Source: Pseudomonadota bacterium (GTDB taxonomy: Bacteria > Pseudomonadota > Gammaproteobacteria > Steroidobacterales > Steroidobacteraceae). Taken from it: 64,000 bases of DNA. Position 1 is the stretch's first letter, and every line of letters begins with the position of its first letter. A program made the position numbers and the translations under genes. The stretch covers positions 62,001-126,000 of the forward strand of contig JAJZDX010000012.1 of NCBI GenBank assembly GCA_021805865.1. The letters run 5' to 3'. The notes below the pieces were generated by a model, which worked only from the letters and a program-made list of their open reading frames with translations, searched no databases and had not been told where the DNA came from. This document shows positions 9,479 to 17,885 of the stretch, piece by piece.

Positions 9479-10541
9479 GAATCAGGAGTGCGGCGCCGAT
9501 CACCGCCACGAGGCGGCTGACCCGGTCACGCATCGCGAAGATGACCGGATCGTCGTCGAGCTGACCGCGGTGCGCAACGAGCCAAAGGTGAGTGATCCAA
9601 TAGAGCAAGAGCACGCAGATCAGCCACAGGAATCCGGGTCTGCCGTACAGCAGGGCCGCCTGCGGGCTGTTGAAGTATAACGCCAGCACCAGAGCCGAGG
9701 CGTAACCGGACGCCACCCCAAGCTGCCCCACCATGTCGCGATCGGCGGCCAAGTAGCCCCGTCCACGCGGCGCACTTTCTCCGCTGGATCCCAGCCGCAG
9801 CAGCTCCGCGTATCTCTTGGCCATGGCGAGGCTCAGGAACAGGAAAATCGAAAAGGCGAGCAGCCAGAATGACGGCGCGAGTCCTGTTGCCGCATTGCCG
9901 GCAAGCACGCGCAGCGCATAGAGTCCGGCGAGCGCAAAGGTGTCGAGCGGCGCGCTGCGCTTCAGGAACAGGGAGTAAGCCACGGTGCCGCACAGATAAA
10001 GCAGCAGTGCCTGCGCAAATTCCACGGGCAAGGCCGCAGCGATCAGTGAGCCGGCAGCGAGCAGTCCGAGCGCCACGGCCGCCACGGCAGGTATGGACAG
10101 CAATCCGGCGGCCAGCGGCCTGCGGCGCTTCGTCGGATGGTGGCGGTCGTGGGACAGGTCGAGCAGATCGTTGATGATGTAGGTCGCCGAGGCGACGCAG
10201 CCGAAGGCAACGAACCCCGCCGTCGCCGCGCCGAGCATTTCCGGGTCGCCAACCTTGCGGGCCGCGACGAGAGGCACGAAGATCAGCAGATTCTTCAGCC
10301 ACTGATGGAGCCGAAGCTGACGGAGCCAGGTGCGCCAATTCGCGCGCTGCGGTCTCTCGAGCACCTCCAGCACGGCTTCACCATCATCGGCAAGCGGGGC
10401 GGAATGCCAGTCGACGGTCGTCGACAAAGATGCCGAGAAGGCCTCGGTGTCGCCCCGGCTCTGCGCCTTTTCGGCATCGACGCCCGGCGGGCGGTCCCGG
10501 CCGAGGTCGTTGGCGGATCCGTATGCCATTCTTGCGGTCAT
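9468..10541 (-). CDS. UbiA-family prenyltransferase, decaprenyl-phosphate phosphoribosyltransferase-like
   Basis: The ATG at 10541 overlaps the upstream GtrA stop (ATGA), giving 357 residues; a GTG four codons earlier is possible. About nine hydrophobic helices follow a soluble N-terminal stretch of about 75 residues. The signature NDLLDLSHDRHHPTKRRRP at residues 124-142 matches the Mg/phosphoribosyl-pyrophosphate site of the UbiA enzymes that make decaprenylphosphoryl-5-phosphoribose. A second conserved stretch is LSLAMAKRYAELL. Together with the two downstream genes it forms the expected donor pathway. Many proteobacterial relatives carry an N-terminal HAD phosphatase domain; here only a short remnant-like tail is present. 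Confidence 0.85.
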   Translation of the reverse strand: MTARMAYGSANDLGRDRPPGVDAEKAQSRGDTEAFSASLSTTVDWHSAPLADDGEAVLEVLERPQRANWRTWLRQLRLHQWLKNLLIFVPLVAARKVGDPEMLGAATAGFVAFGCVASATYIINDLLDLSHDRHHPTKRRRPLAAGLLSIPAVAAVALGLLAAGSLIAAALPVEFAQALLLYLCGTVAYSLFLKRSAPLDTFALAGLYALRVLAGNAATGLAPSFWLLAFSIFLFLSLAMAKRYAELLRLGSSGESAPRGRGYLAADRDMVGQLGVASGYASALVLALYFNSPQAALLYGRPGFLWLICVLLLYWITHLWLVAHRGQLDDDPVIFAMRDRVSRLVAVIGAALLILAR

Positions 10542-10930
10542 CGAAATGACCACTCCCTGTGTCCGATATAGCTCGTGAATGCAGGGGTCCCGACGCCGAT
10601 GACGTGCGCCAGGGTTTCCGAATGCTGCCGTATCCCGAGAGTCGGGAAAAGGTGGTCCGCCAGCGCGATACTGACAAACCAGGTCTGAAGCAGCGCGACG
10701 GCGTTCACGAGAGTGAAGTAAACCGCCGAGCGACCTACGCCGTTACGTCCGCCCGGGAACACGTAAGTGCGCGCCAGCAGAAATGCTGCTGCCATGCCGG
10801 TGCAGTAGGCTAGGATGATGGAAGCGGAATAACCAACCCACACTCCGTAGACGATTCTGCTGAGCACGTTGATGACGGCGGCGAGGCCGCCGACGAGCAG
10901 AAAGCGTACGAATTGCCGGGAAAGCGCCAT
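10538..10930 (-). CDS. GtrA family membrane protein (proximal copy)
   Basis: The 130-residue protein has four predicted helices and the GtrA pattern: FVRFLLVGGLAAVINVLSR at the N-terminus, AYCTGMAAAFLLARTYVFP in the middle and TPAFTSYIGHREWSFR at the end. It starts 2 nt after the oxidoreductase stop and its stop overlaps the UbiA start, so it is translated as part of the same message. The likely role is moving or presenting polyprenyl-phosphate sugar across the inner membrane. The position directly before the UbiA enzyme makes a link to the pentose donor attractive. Confidence 0.85.
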   Translation of the reverse strand: MALSRQFVRFLLVGGLAAVINVLSRIVYGVWVGYSASIILAYCTGMAAAFLLARTYVFPGGRNGVGRSAVYFTLVNAVALLQTWFVSIALADHLFPTLGIRQHSETLAHVIGVGTPAFTSYIGHREWSFR

Positions 10931-10932
10931 GG

Positions 10933-12228
10933 CTACTCGACCGCAATCCGGGCAATCTTGCGCGCCAAGCCGATGCTTTCTGATATCCCACGGTCCTCCG
11001 GATAGTAGAACGAGGTGTCAGCGACAAATAATCCGCGGATGGGCAGCCGTATGGGCGGCAATCGGTCGGCAAACCCGGGTGTGCACACGGGTTGGGCAAA
11101 GCGGTAGCGGCTCACGCGGATATCGAGGATATCCTGTTCACGCAGCTTCGCATTGATGCGCTTAAGATAACGCTGGACCTTGCTTTTGAAAATCGAGTCG
11201 GGGTCGCGATATTTCGGGTGTTCACCCGGCATGTAGAACGGGACGTACACAATGTGCTGCTCGAGCGGGCGCAGGTTGGAGTATTCGACGAGCCCTGGAA
11301 TATCCATGTCCGGATCATTGACGTTCAGCCAGAAATTTTCCGTTAAGGAGCGCGCAAGTTTCGCGATGACACAGACCACCGCGATATTCTTCATGGAACG
11401 GTAGATATCCAGCAGCTCTGCAGGCAGGTCAGGGACGATCTGGGGCACGTAGGGCATCGGAACCGTGCTGATGACCTTCTGGAAGGGTAGAAATCCCTCC
11501 CCGGTCTCCACCCCGGCCACCGCCCCGCCTTCGATTCTCACCCGGCTCACCGGGTGGGAAAGGCGTATCTCGCCGCCCCGGCGCAGGATCTCCGTGCTCA
11601 TGGCGGTCAGCACCACGTCCGATCCTCCGTCGAGAAAGCCGAGCTTCTCCCTGAATGGGCTGTACCGGGATCGACCCACCCGGCGGATCCTGCTCCAGAT
11701 CCACGCCGCGGACAGCTCGTCGGAGAGTTCGTAGAACTTCAACTCAAACAGATTGCGCCAGAGTACCTCATATGCGCGCTCGCCGACCCATCGGCGGATC
11801 CAGCGTGTCGCCTCGAGCGTATCAAGCGGACGCCAGTCTTTCCTCTTCGTCGCCAGGTAGGCATGTATGCCGTAGCGAAGCTTGTCGATCAGCCCCAAAC
11901 CGCGGAACGCCAAGAGCGCGCGGGGAGTTCCCCACGGCTGGACCCGCCCCTCGAAGTAGTAGCCCATCCGGGTCGCGACCCAGTGCAATTTTTCCTCGAG
12001 CCCGAGCTCGCGAAGAAGAATGAACAGATCGTCATCCGAGGTGCAATGAAAGTGGTAATAGCGCTCGATCTGCAAGCCGCCGAAGTCGAACGAAGCCGCC
12101 ATCCCGCCGATCCTGGCGTCGGCCTCCAATATCACCGGCTCATGCCCGTCGAGCGCGAGCTGATAGGCGGCGCCGAGCCCCATTGGTCCGGCACCGATCA
12201 CGGCCACTCTTTGTCCGCCCATGGTCAT
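10933..12228 (-). CDS. NAD(P)/FAD-dependent oxidoreductase (amine oxidase/UDP-galactopyranose mutase-like fold)
   Basis: The N-terminus shows a Rossmann FAD motif (VAVIGAGPMGLGAAYQLALDGH) followed by ILEADARIGGMAASFDFGG, the GG doublet typical of the protoporphyrinogen oxidase/UDP-Galp mutase group. A late second FAD segment reads IRGLFVADTSFYYPEDRG. The ATG at 12228 shares one base with the epimerase stop (TGATG); GTG/TTG alternatives differ by one codon or so. Proteins of this type are frequent in surface polysaccharide clusters with GtrA and epimerase genes. Whether it works on a nucleotide sugar or on a lipid-linked sugar is not visible. Confidence 0.8.
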   Translation of the reverse strand: MTMGGQRVAVIGAGPMGLGAAYQLALDGHEPVILEADARIGGMAASFDFGGLQIERYYHFHCTSDDDLFILLRELGLEEKLHWVATRMGYYFEGRVQPWGTPRALLAFRGLGLIDKLRYGIHAYLATKRKDWRPLDTLEATRWIRRWVGERAYEVLWRNLFELKFYELSDELSAAWIWSRIRRVGRSRYSPFREKLGFLDGGSDVVLTAMSTEILRRGGEIRLSHPVSRVRIEGGAVAGVETGEGFLPFQKVISTVPMPYVPQIVPDLPAELLDIYRSMKNIAVVCVIAKLARSLTENFWLNVNDPDMDIPGLVEYSNLRPLEQHIVYVPFYMPGEHPKYRDPDSIFKSKVQRYLKRINAKLREQDILDIRVSRYRFAQPVCTPGFADRLPPIRLPIRGLFVADTSFYYPEDRGISESIGLARKIARIAVE

Positions 12229-13166
12229 CAAAAGTCGAGCACGATCTCGCTAAAGCGCGGATCGCGGAAAGTCTGGTCAATGGCGATGGTGAACGGCGTC
12301 GCCTTCACATCAAATCGGGCTTCCCAGTCAATGACATCGAACACATCTCCGGCGATGAGAGCCGCAAGCTGCTCCGTGGTAAACGGCGGATTGCGGTCGA
12401 GCACCCCCCAAAGCCTCAGAAGCAGGCTGAAGAGGCCGTAGGGAATCCTGACGATCGCGCACCGGGCTCCGACGGCCTTCCTGATCTCCCGGATCATGTC
12501 TATGTAATCGATACGCTCCAATCCGGTGATATCGAATGTCTGGAGGGGACGCGAGCTCAGACAGCTGACGATGATTTCGCAAAAGTCTCCCACATACAGC
12601 GGCTGGCGCAGATATCGCCCGTCCCCGGGTATCGGGAACACCGGCACGCGGCGCATGAAGCGCGATAACCACCCCAGATGTTTCCGATCGAACCAGCCGA
12701 ACATCAGAGTCGGCCGCAGCACGACATGAGGTATGCCGCTCTCCGTGACCAGGCGCTCTTGTTCTCGCTTCGTCGTCGTATACAGATCGTTGGCCACCGA
12801 ATTGACCACCGAAGAGCTCACGTGAACCGTGTAGGGCACCTGAAATCCTTGTATTGCGTCGAGGACGTTTCGGGTGGAATCAATGTTGTTACGAACGAAC
12901 GGATCGCTGTTCGTTGCGCCGATCTGAGCCTGCAACATCACGATATTTTCGGCTCCATCGAAATGTCGATACCAGTCCCCGGGTTGCGCGAGATCTGCGC
13001 ACAACACGGAAACGCGCGGGTGCAGCCTTTTCAGAATCGCAAGATTCGCCGCGGACTTGTCGATGACGAGAACGTTGCCGCATCCGTGGCTCTCTAGGCA
13101 GGAAACCAGATTCTGGCCGACCAAGCCTGCGCCGCCGCAGATCACTATTTTAGAGGTTTGCTGCAT
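12228..13166 (-). CDS. NAD-dependent epimerase/dehydratase family protein
   Basis: An extended SDR of about 312 residues has the glycine motif KIVICGGAGLVGQNLVSCL and an acidic strand-2 end (VIDKSAANL). The YxxxK site is degenerate (LYTTTKREQE fits YxxTK), preceded by the serines in VHVSSSVVNSVAN. The ATG at 13166 is preferred over a GTG at 13178. It lies 24 nt after the large membrane protein and shares its stop with the start of the oxidoreductase. It probably modifies a sugar nucleotide or lipid-linked sugar in this pathway; the specific reaction is not recognisable. Confidence 0.8.
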   Translation of the reverse strand: MQQTSKIVICGGAGLVGQNLVSCLESHGCGNVLVIDKSAANLAILKRLHPRVSVLCADLAQPGDWYRHFDGAENIVMLQAQIGATNSDPFVRNNIDSTRNVLDAIQGFQVPYTVHVSSSVVNSVANDLYTTTKREQERLVTESGIPHVVLRPTLMFGWFDRKHLGWLSRFMRRVPVFPIPGDGRYLRQPLYVGDFCEIIVSCLSSRPLQTFDITGLERIDYIDMIREIRKAVGARCAIVRIPYGLFSLLLRLWGVLDRNPPFTTEQLAALIAGDVFDVIDWEARFDVKATPFTIAIDQTFRDPRFSEIVLDF

Positions 13167-13190
13167 GAGGTCGGCCACTGTGCCTGCAAG

Positions 13191-15242
13191 TCAGCGCCGG
13201 CGCCGGCCGCCGGAAGGCAGGTATCCGGCGCTCGCGAGCGGCGGTCGATGCCGCTCAGCCTCACGCAGGAATCGGATTTCAAAATGTTGTGCGTAGCTCG
13301 GGGATTGCGGGCTGTCCGTCGCGAGCGGGCTGGTGGAAAGAGGTGGACTGGTGGTGATTTTGATCGCGGTAATCCTGCACAGAGCGGACGTCTTTCCCGA
13401 AAACAGTAGGTTGGCCTGGGATTGGGATCCGAGGAAATATTTGACGAAGAGTCCATCCCCGCCCACGGCATAGATGAATCGGTAGGGTCCTTTGATCTGG
13501 CCGTCGCTCAATTTGAAGTAAAGCCAGATGAGGCTGGGCTTGTACAGAATATTCGTGATGTGCCCGATCACGGTGGTCCGCACGTCGATGTCGGCATAGC
13601 TCGCTTGCCGCGGAACTGCGATCCAGCTGCCAAGGGAGCCTTCCTTCGGATCGTCCGTTGCAAGCAGTTGCGGTCGCGCGCACGCGACATGAGTCAGTAC
13701 CGTGTAGGGCCCGCCGGGGTATTCGGTCCGGTAACAGGTGAGGATGGCCCGGAATGCGGCGGGCTCGTCGAATGCAGGATACCGGTGGTCTATGGTGTGA
13801 TAGGAGTACACGATCTTATCGGCGCTGCCGCCGTCCCATATCTGACGCGCGTTCATCCGGTCGAGATAAGGGGTATAAGCGGAATAGGATTGAAGCACCG
13901 GGCTTGCCACCAGACGCATGCGATACCCCTGGGCCATCATGAGCGACCAGGGAATCACATCAACGGATTCGTGTTCTACGGCGCTCAACACCCCGTTGGT
14001 GAGCTTGTATTCCGTTCGCATCGCCCTGGTTTGACCGCGTTGCGCGGCGGCCCTGCGCGATTGGGAAGAAATCAAGCTGAGATAATCCTTATAGTTGTCC
14101 AGTACATGAGCATAGGATACCGATTCCAGCGGATATCCCTGCATCGAAAACCAGAGCGCGAGTCCATAGGTTGCGTAGAGCGGCAGTCGCAGCTGCCAGG
14201 CATTCTCCTTCGACAGCAGAACGGTACCGGCGCTCGCAACGAGCAATGCGATGCCGTAGAAGATCATGGGATGGCGGAAGTAGCCCCAATCTTGACGTGT
14301 AAAGCCCTCCTTCCATGCCCAAAACGCGATGACTCCGAGAAGGAGGCACTGCGCCACGCGTACGTTCCTTCCGCCGACGAGCAATCCCATGGTCGCCGCC
14401 GCGAGCAGTGACAAGATTATCAATGCGGAGGTTATCTGAAGCGGCATGCCCGGAATCGACATGGCCGCTGTGTAGCCGCTCGCTATCGCCCAGGTTCCGC
14501 GGAAATAGGCGGGCAGATGCGCGAGCGATTGCGATGAGATCAGCCACAACGCGCAGAACGTGATGAAGAAGCTCAGCAACGGCACGAAGGCCCGATGCGG
14601 TGCGCCCCTGCGGCGCCCCGAGTACCACCATAACGCCGGATAAAGGAGCAAGACAAACAGGGATATGATGAGTGCGGTCGATTTGATTAAAGATCCCAGC
14701 GCGAGAAGAGAGCCGGAAAGAATGGATGCGGTGATGATGCCGGTGGCGCTTTCTTCCGCCATGGCGAGCGCCAGAAGCAGTACGCCGAGGAATGTCGACT
14801 GCGCGGCCAGATGGACGAAGGAGGCCCCCACAATCCAGCCAATCGCGACAGGCAGAGTCGTTCGCGCGAATGGTCTGCCGTCGGGGACGAGTCTGCGGAG
14901 AATGCAGGCGAACCCGAGTCCGAGAATGAACCAGGAGGCAAGACGCGCCGTTGCGGTCAAGCCCCACAGCGTGTGATCGGAATAAAAGTACGCGCGGGAC
15001 AGGAAGCCGAGCGGGCCGTATGTGAACAATACGGCTTTGCCCCACTGCAGGTGATGTTGTAAAGAATAGCCCAGCATCCATGCCCAGGATGTGTCCAGTT
15101 TGTCCCAGGCTGGACAAAACGACCGCACGAGCCGAGGCATGGTGACCGCGAGCATGAGGGCGAATACGCCGAAATGGATGGTCCACCCGAGATCTTCCCC
15201 GGCTCTATTGGCATGGCCCTTCGATCGCATTCGCTCCCACAT
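13191..15242 (-). CDS. large polytopic membrane protein of unknown family, possible GT-C glycosyltransferase
   Basis: From the ATG at 15242, preceded by a GAGGAAAAGG ribosome site, the protein has 683 residues; a TTG at 15269 is an upstream alternative. About eleven hydrophobic helices span residues 20-370, followed by a soluble, probably periplasmic C-terminal domain of about 300 residues. After helix 1 an acidic loop contains PAWDKLDTSWAWMLGY, placed where GT-C enzymes keep their catalytic acidic residues. Size and topology mirror the membrane protein at 3160-5238, but I see no clear sequence identity between them. It is the first gene of the minus-strand operon. Function is inferred from topology and context only. 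Confidence 0.65.
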   Translation of the reverse strand: MWERMRSKGHANRAGEDLGWTIHFGVFALMLAVTMPRLVRSFCPAWDKLDTSWAWMLGYSLQHHLQWGKAVLFTYGPLGFLSRAYFYSDHTLWGLTATARLASWFILGLGFACILRRLVPDGRPFARTTLPVAIGWIVGASFVHLAAQSTFLGVLLLALAMAEESATGIITASILSGSLLALGSLIKSTALIISLFVLLLYPALWWYSGRRRGAPHRAFVPLLSFFITFCALWLISSQSLAHLPAYFRGTWAIASGYTAAMSIPGMPLQITSALIILSLLAAATMGLLVGGRNVRVAQCLLLGVIAFWAWKEGFTRQDWGYFRHPMIFYGIALLVASAGTVLLSKENAWQLRLPLYATYGLALWFSMQGYPLESVSYAHVLDNYKDYLSLISSQSRRAAAQRGQTRAMRTEYKLTNGVLSAVEHESVDVIPWSLMMAQGYRMRLVASPVLQSYSAYTPYLDRMNARQIWDGGSADKIVYSYHTIDHRYPAFDEPAAFRAILTCYRTEYPGGPYTVLTHVACARPQLLATDDPKEGSLGSWIAVPRQASYADIDVRTTVIGHITNILYKPSLIWLYFKLSDGQIKGPYRFIYAVGGDGLFVKYFLGSQSQANLLFSGKTSALCRITAIKITTSPPLSTSPLATDSPQSPSYAQHFEIRFLREAERHRPPLASAGYLPSGGRRRR

Positions 15243-15506
15243 CACCTTTTCCTCGTCTGGCCGGCGCAATCAGCGTTGCGCGCCCTTTTTTTTGGGCGAA
15301 GGACCGGGAGTAATTCAGCATGGCCGGTGTGTGTCAAGGTAGCCGTCGTTGGTTCAGGAAGGCCGGCCGGAGGGGCGCTTGATCAGGGCGGCAGCTGGAT
15401 GGCCCGGTGTATTTCACTCGCCGAAAGTGCAAATTTCGTCACACCGGGCTGGTGATTGCCGTCGAAGCGGCCGGCAGGCGGTCGGGCTCGGGCCAGATGC
15501 GCTTGT

Positions 15507-15541
15507 GTACCGGTGCGGCGGCGGCGTGGCCGCACCGGTAC
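15507..15541. repeat. perfect 13-bp inverted repeat with 9-nt loop
   Basis: The left arm at 15507-15519 (GTACCGGTGCGGC) and right arm at 15529-15541 are exact reverse complements. No T-tract follows, so a standard intrinsic terminator is unlikely. It lies 60 bp before the antitoxin start and could be a regulator site or structured leader of an upstream transcript. Confidence 0.7.
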
Positions 15542-15565
15542 CCCGGCGAACGGGGCGGCCGGCGG

Positions 15566-15599
15566 TTGACGCCAGGCGCGGCTACACGTAATTTACGTG
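15566..15599 (+). promoter_or_regulatory. candidate vapBC promoter and autoregulatory palindrome
   Basis: TTGACG at 15566-15571 stands 17 bp before TAATTT at 15589-15594. The palindrome CACGTAA-T-TTACGTG at 15585-15599 covers that -10 element and ends one base before the antitoxin ATG. VapB-type antitoxins usually bind palindromes at their own promoter, so this is a natural operator. A start of transcription about 7 nt after the -10 would fall on the ATG, giving a leaderless message. Confidence 0.5.
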
Positions 15600-15600
15600 C

Positions 15601-15849
15601 ATGGCGGCCAGAGCGAACATCACGGTAGCGATCGATCCCGGGCTTTTGAAGAAGGCGCGGGCGGTGGCTGCACGGCGCGGGCAAAGCGTGAGCGCGCTGC
15701 TGGCAGATGAGCTGCGCGAGCTTGTCGATGAAGACGCGCGGTATACATCGGCGCGCAGGCGGGCGCTGTCGCTCTTTCAGAATCCTCTGTCCCTGGGAGG
15801 GGTGCCTCTGCGGCGCGAAGATCTGCATGAGCGCGGTCGCCTTCGTTGA
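15601..15849 (+). CDS. vapB: VapB-type ribbon-helix-helix antitoxin
   Basis: The 82-residue protein has a short ribbon strand (NITVAIDPGLLKKARAVAA) followed by two helices (SVSALLADELRELV), the standard ribbon-helix-helix DNA-binding arrangement of VapB and related antitoxins. The C-terminal 30 residues, rich in Arg, would wrap around the toxin. It overlaps the PIN-domain gene by 23 bp, the usual antitoxin-first order. There is almost no room for a ribosome binding site because a palindrome abuts the ATG. Confidence 0.8.
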   Translation: MAARANITVAIDPGLLKKARAVAARRGQSVSALLADELRELVDEDARYTSARRRALSLFQNPLSLGGVPLRREDLHERGRLR

Positions 15850-16243
15850 TAGCAATATCCTGATCTACGCGCATGACCTCGACGCGGGCGTGAAGCGTGA
15901 GCGGGCCATGGCGAAGCTGCGCGAGCTGTGGGATGCAGGGACAGGTCGGCTTTCCATCCAGGTGTTGCAGGAATTTTACGTCAACGCGACGAAAAAACCC
16001 GCTACACCCATGGCGCGTTCCAGCGCACGGGAGGTCATCAAGACATATGGCGTGTGGGTGCGCCACGCCACGACGGCCGAAACCCTCACACGTGCTGCAG
16101 AAATCTCGGAGCTGGCGCAAATTTCCTTCTGGGACGCGCTCATCGTGGCATCGGCCGAGGAAGCCCGTGCCGATGAGCTGCTCAGCGAGGACTTGGGCGA
16201 CGGCCGGGCAATCGCCGGCATCAAGATCGTGAATCCTCTGTAA
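15827..16243 (+). CDS. vapC: VapC-type PIN-domain toxin ribonuclease
   Basis: From the ATG at 15827 the protein has 138 residues. The PIN acidic residues are Asp8 (AFVDSNILIYA), Glu49 (LQEFYVN), Asp103 (FWDALIVASA) and Asp122 (LLSEDLGDG), all in place for Mg-dependent RNA cleavage. VapC toxins cut tRNA or rRNA; the target cannot be inferred. A longer frame from 15707 overlaps the antitoxin and is not needed. All catalytic residues are intact, so the toxin is probably active when released from VapB. Confidence 0.85.
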   Translation: MSAVAFVDSNILIYAHDLDAGVKRERAMAKLRELWDAGTGRLSIQVLQEFYVNATKKPATPMARSSAREVIKTYGVWVRHATTAETLTRAAEISELAQISFWDALIVASAEEARADELLSEDLGDGRAIAGIKIVNPL

Positions 16244-16409
16244 GGTTGGCCACAGGGTCGATGAAACCCGGGATGGCCGGTAGGCGGTTCCGGGGGAGTC
16301 GATGACCCCGCACTCGTCCCCGGGGGCACGATTTCATCGAAATATGCGCGAATCGGCGGCGGAGCCTTGCCGTACCGCCGGCTTCGGGGCGGGCGGGCGG
16401 CTTTGCCGT

Positions 16410-17885
16410 CTACTCGATCCCGAGCTTCTTGATGCGGTAGCGCAGCGCGCGAAAGCTCATGCCGAGGAGCTTGGCGGCGGCGGTCTTGTTGTAGCGGGTC
16501 TTCTCGAGCGCCTGCAGGATCGCCCCGCGCTCGATGCCTTCCAGGTGATCGCCCAGGGCGCCCTGGCCCTCCTCGGCGAGCGGCGCCGCGGCCTGCGGCC
16601 GCGCGGAGGTCCGCAGACGGATGTGTTCGGCCGCGATCATGCCGCTCACGCTCAGGGTGAGCGCGCGCTCGAGCACGTTCTCGAGCTCCCGGACATTGCC
16701 GGGAAAGGGGTAGGACGAGAGCAGCGCGAGCGCATCCTCGCCGAGGCGCGGCGGCCGCGCGCTCTGGGTCGGGCTCTGCCCCGAGGAGCCGAGGCGCCGC
16801 GCGAGCCGCACGAGCACGGCATGGGCGATCTCCGGGATGTCCTCCGGGCGCTCGCGCAGCGCCGGCACGTGCAGCTCGATCACGTTGATGCGGTAGAAGA
16901 GATCCTCGCGGAAGAGTCCCTGGCCGACGAGATCGGTGAGGTTCTTGTGGGTGGCGGAGAGGATGCGCACGTCCACCGGCTCCTCGCGGGACTCGCCCAC
17001 CGGACGGATGGTTTTCTCCTGCACCACCCGCAGCAGCTTCACCTGCATGTGCAGCGGCAAGTCCGCGACTTCGTCGAGGAACAGCGTCCCCCCCTCCGCG
17101 GCCTGCACCAGTCCCTCCTTGTCGGCCACCGCGCCGGTGAAGCTGCCGCGCTTGTGACCGAAGAACTCGCTCTCCATGAGCTCGGTGGGAATGGCGCCGC
17201 AGTTGACCGCGACGAAGGGCCGGTCCCGGCGGGCGCCCGATTCGTGGATCAGCCGTGCGACCAGCTCCTTGCCGGTGCCGGATTCGCCGCAGATGTGCAC
17301 CGGCGCCTGGCTGCGCGAGACGCGCGCGATCAGCTCGCGCAGCTGCTCCATGGGCAGCGAGTGTCCGATGAGCCGCGTGCTGCTCGATTCCTGAGTCTCC
17401 TCGAGCGCCTCGGCTTTCAAGCGGATGGCGCTGTCGACGAGCTTGCGCAGCGCGCCGAGGTCCACCGGCTTGGAGACGAAGTCGAAGGCGCCGAGCTTCA
17501 GCGCCCGCACGGCCGATTCGACGTTGCCGTGGGCGGTGATCACCGCCACCGGCAGCTGGGCGCGGTTCTCCTGGATCCAGGCGACGAGGTCGAGCCCGTT
17601 GCCGTCGGGCAGGCGCATGTCGGTCAGGCACAGGTCGAAGGGCTCGACCTTGAGCAGCCGCTGCGCGGAGAGCAGGTCGGGCGCCGTGCGGGTGCGCAGG
17701 CTCATGCGCCTGAGCGTCAGGCTGAGGAGTTCCGCCAGGTCCGGCTCGTCATCGACGATGAGCACCGCGGGCTGCAGGGCGCGCGGGCCCCCCGCGGTCT
17801 GCGAAGGCCCCGCGGCCTGCAAAGGCCCGGCCTCGGCATGGGCGGCGCTGCGGGGTGTGCTCAACGGTCGGTCTCCCGAATCCAT
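16410..17885 (-). CDS. pilR: sigma-54-dependent response regulator, PilR
   Basis: The 491-residue protein has a receiver domain (VLIVDDEPDLAEL with the phospho-acceptor in CLTDMRLPDGNG), an AAA+ sigma-54 activator domain with Walker A GESGTGKE, the sigma-54 contact loop as GSFTGA, Walker B GGTLFLDEVADLP, and a C-terminal Fis-type helix-turn-helix (TAAAKLLGMSFRALRYRIKKLGIE). This is the NtrC family order. The final helix and the linked kinase match PilR, which activates pilA transcription for type IV pili. A proline/alanine-rich leader of about 38 residues precedes the receiver domain. It overlaps pilS by 25 bp. Confidence 0.88.
   Translation of the reverse strand: MDSGDRPLSTPRSAAHAEAGPLQAAGPSQTAGGPRALQPAVLIVDDEPDLAELLSLTLRRMSLRTRTAPDLLSAQRLLKVEPFDLCLTDMRLPDGNGLDLVAWIQENRAQLPVAVITAHGNVESAVRALKLGAFDFVSKPVDLGALRKLVDSAIRLKAEALEETQESSSTRLIGHSLPMEQLRELIARVSRSQAPVHICGESGTGKELVARLIHESGARRDRPFVAVNCGAIPTELMESEFFGHKRGSFTGAVADKEGLVQAAEGGTLFLDEVADLPLHMQVKLLRVVQEKTIRPVGESREEPVDVRILSATHKNLTDLVGQGLFREDLFYRINVIELHVPALRERPEDIPEIAHAVLVRLARRLGSSGQSPTQSARPPRLGEDALALLSSYPFPGNVRELENVLERALTLSVSGMIAAEHIRLRTSARPQAAAPLAEEGQGALGDHLEGIERGAILQALEKTRYNKTAAAKLLGMSFRALRYRIKKLGIE

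Larger units (their letters stand above)
15243..15600. other. intergenic region between the glycan operon and VapBC
   Basis: These 358 bp hold the divergent upstream regions of the glycan operon (left) and the toxin-antitoxin pair (right). No protein-like frame is convincing. Visible elements are a C5-T8-G5 type mini hairpin at about 15283-15300, a 13-bp inverted repeat at 15507-15541 and a promoter/palindrome directly before the antitoxin start. Confidence 0.6.

Noticed and set aside
15278-15300. Intrinsic terminator around the T8 stretch
   Set aside because: The T-run forms the loop of the hairpin rather than following it, and it lies upstream of both divergent genes.
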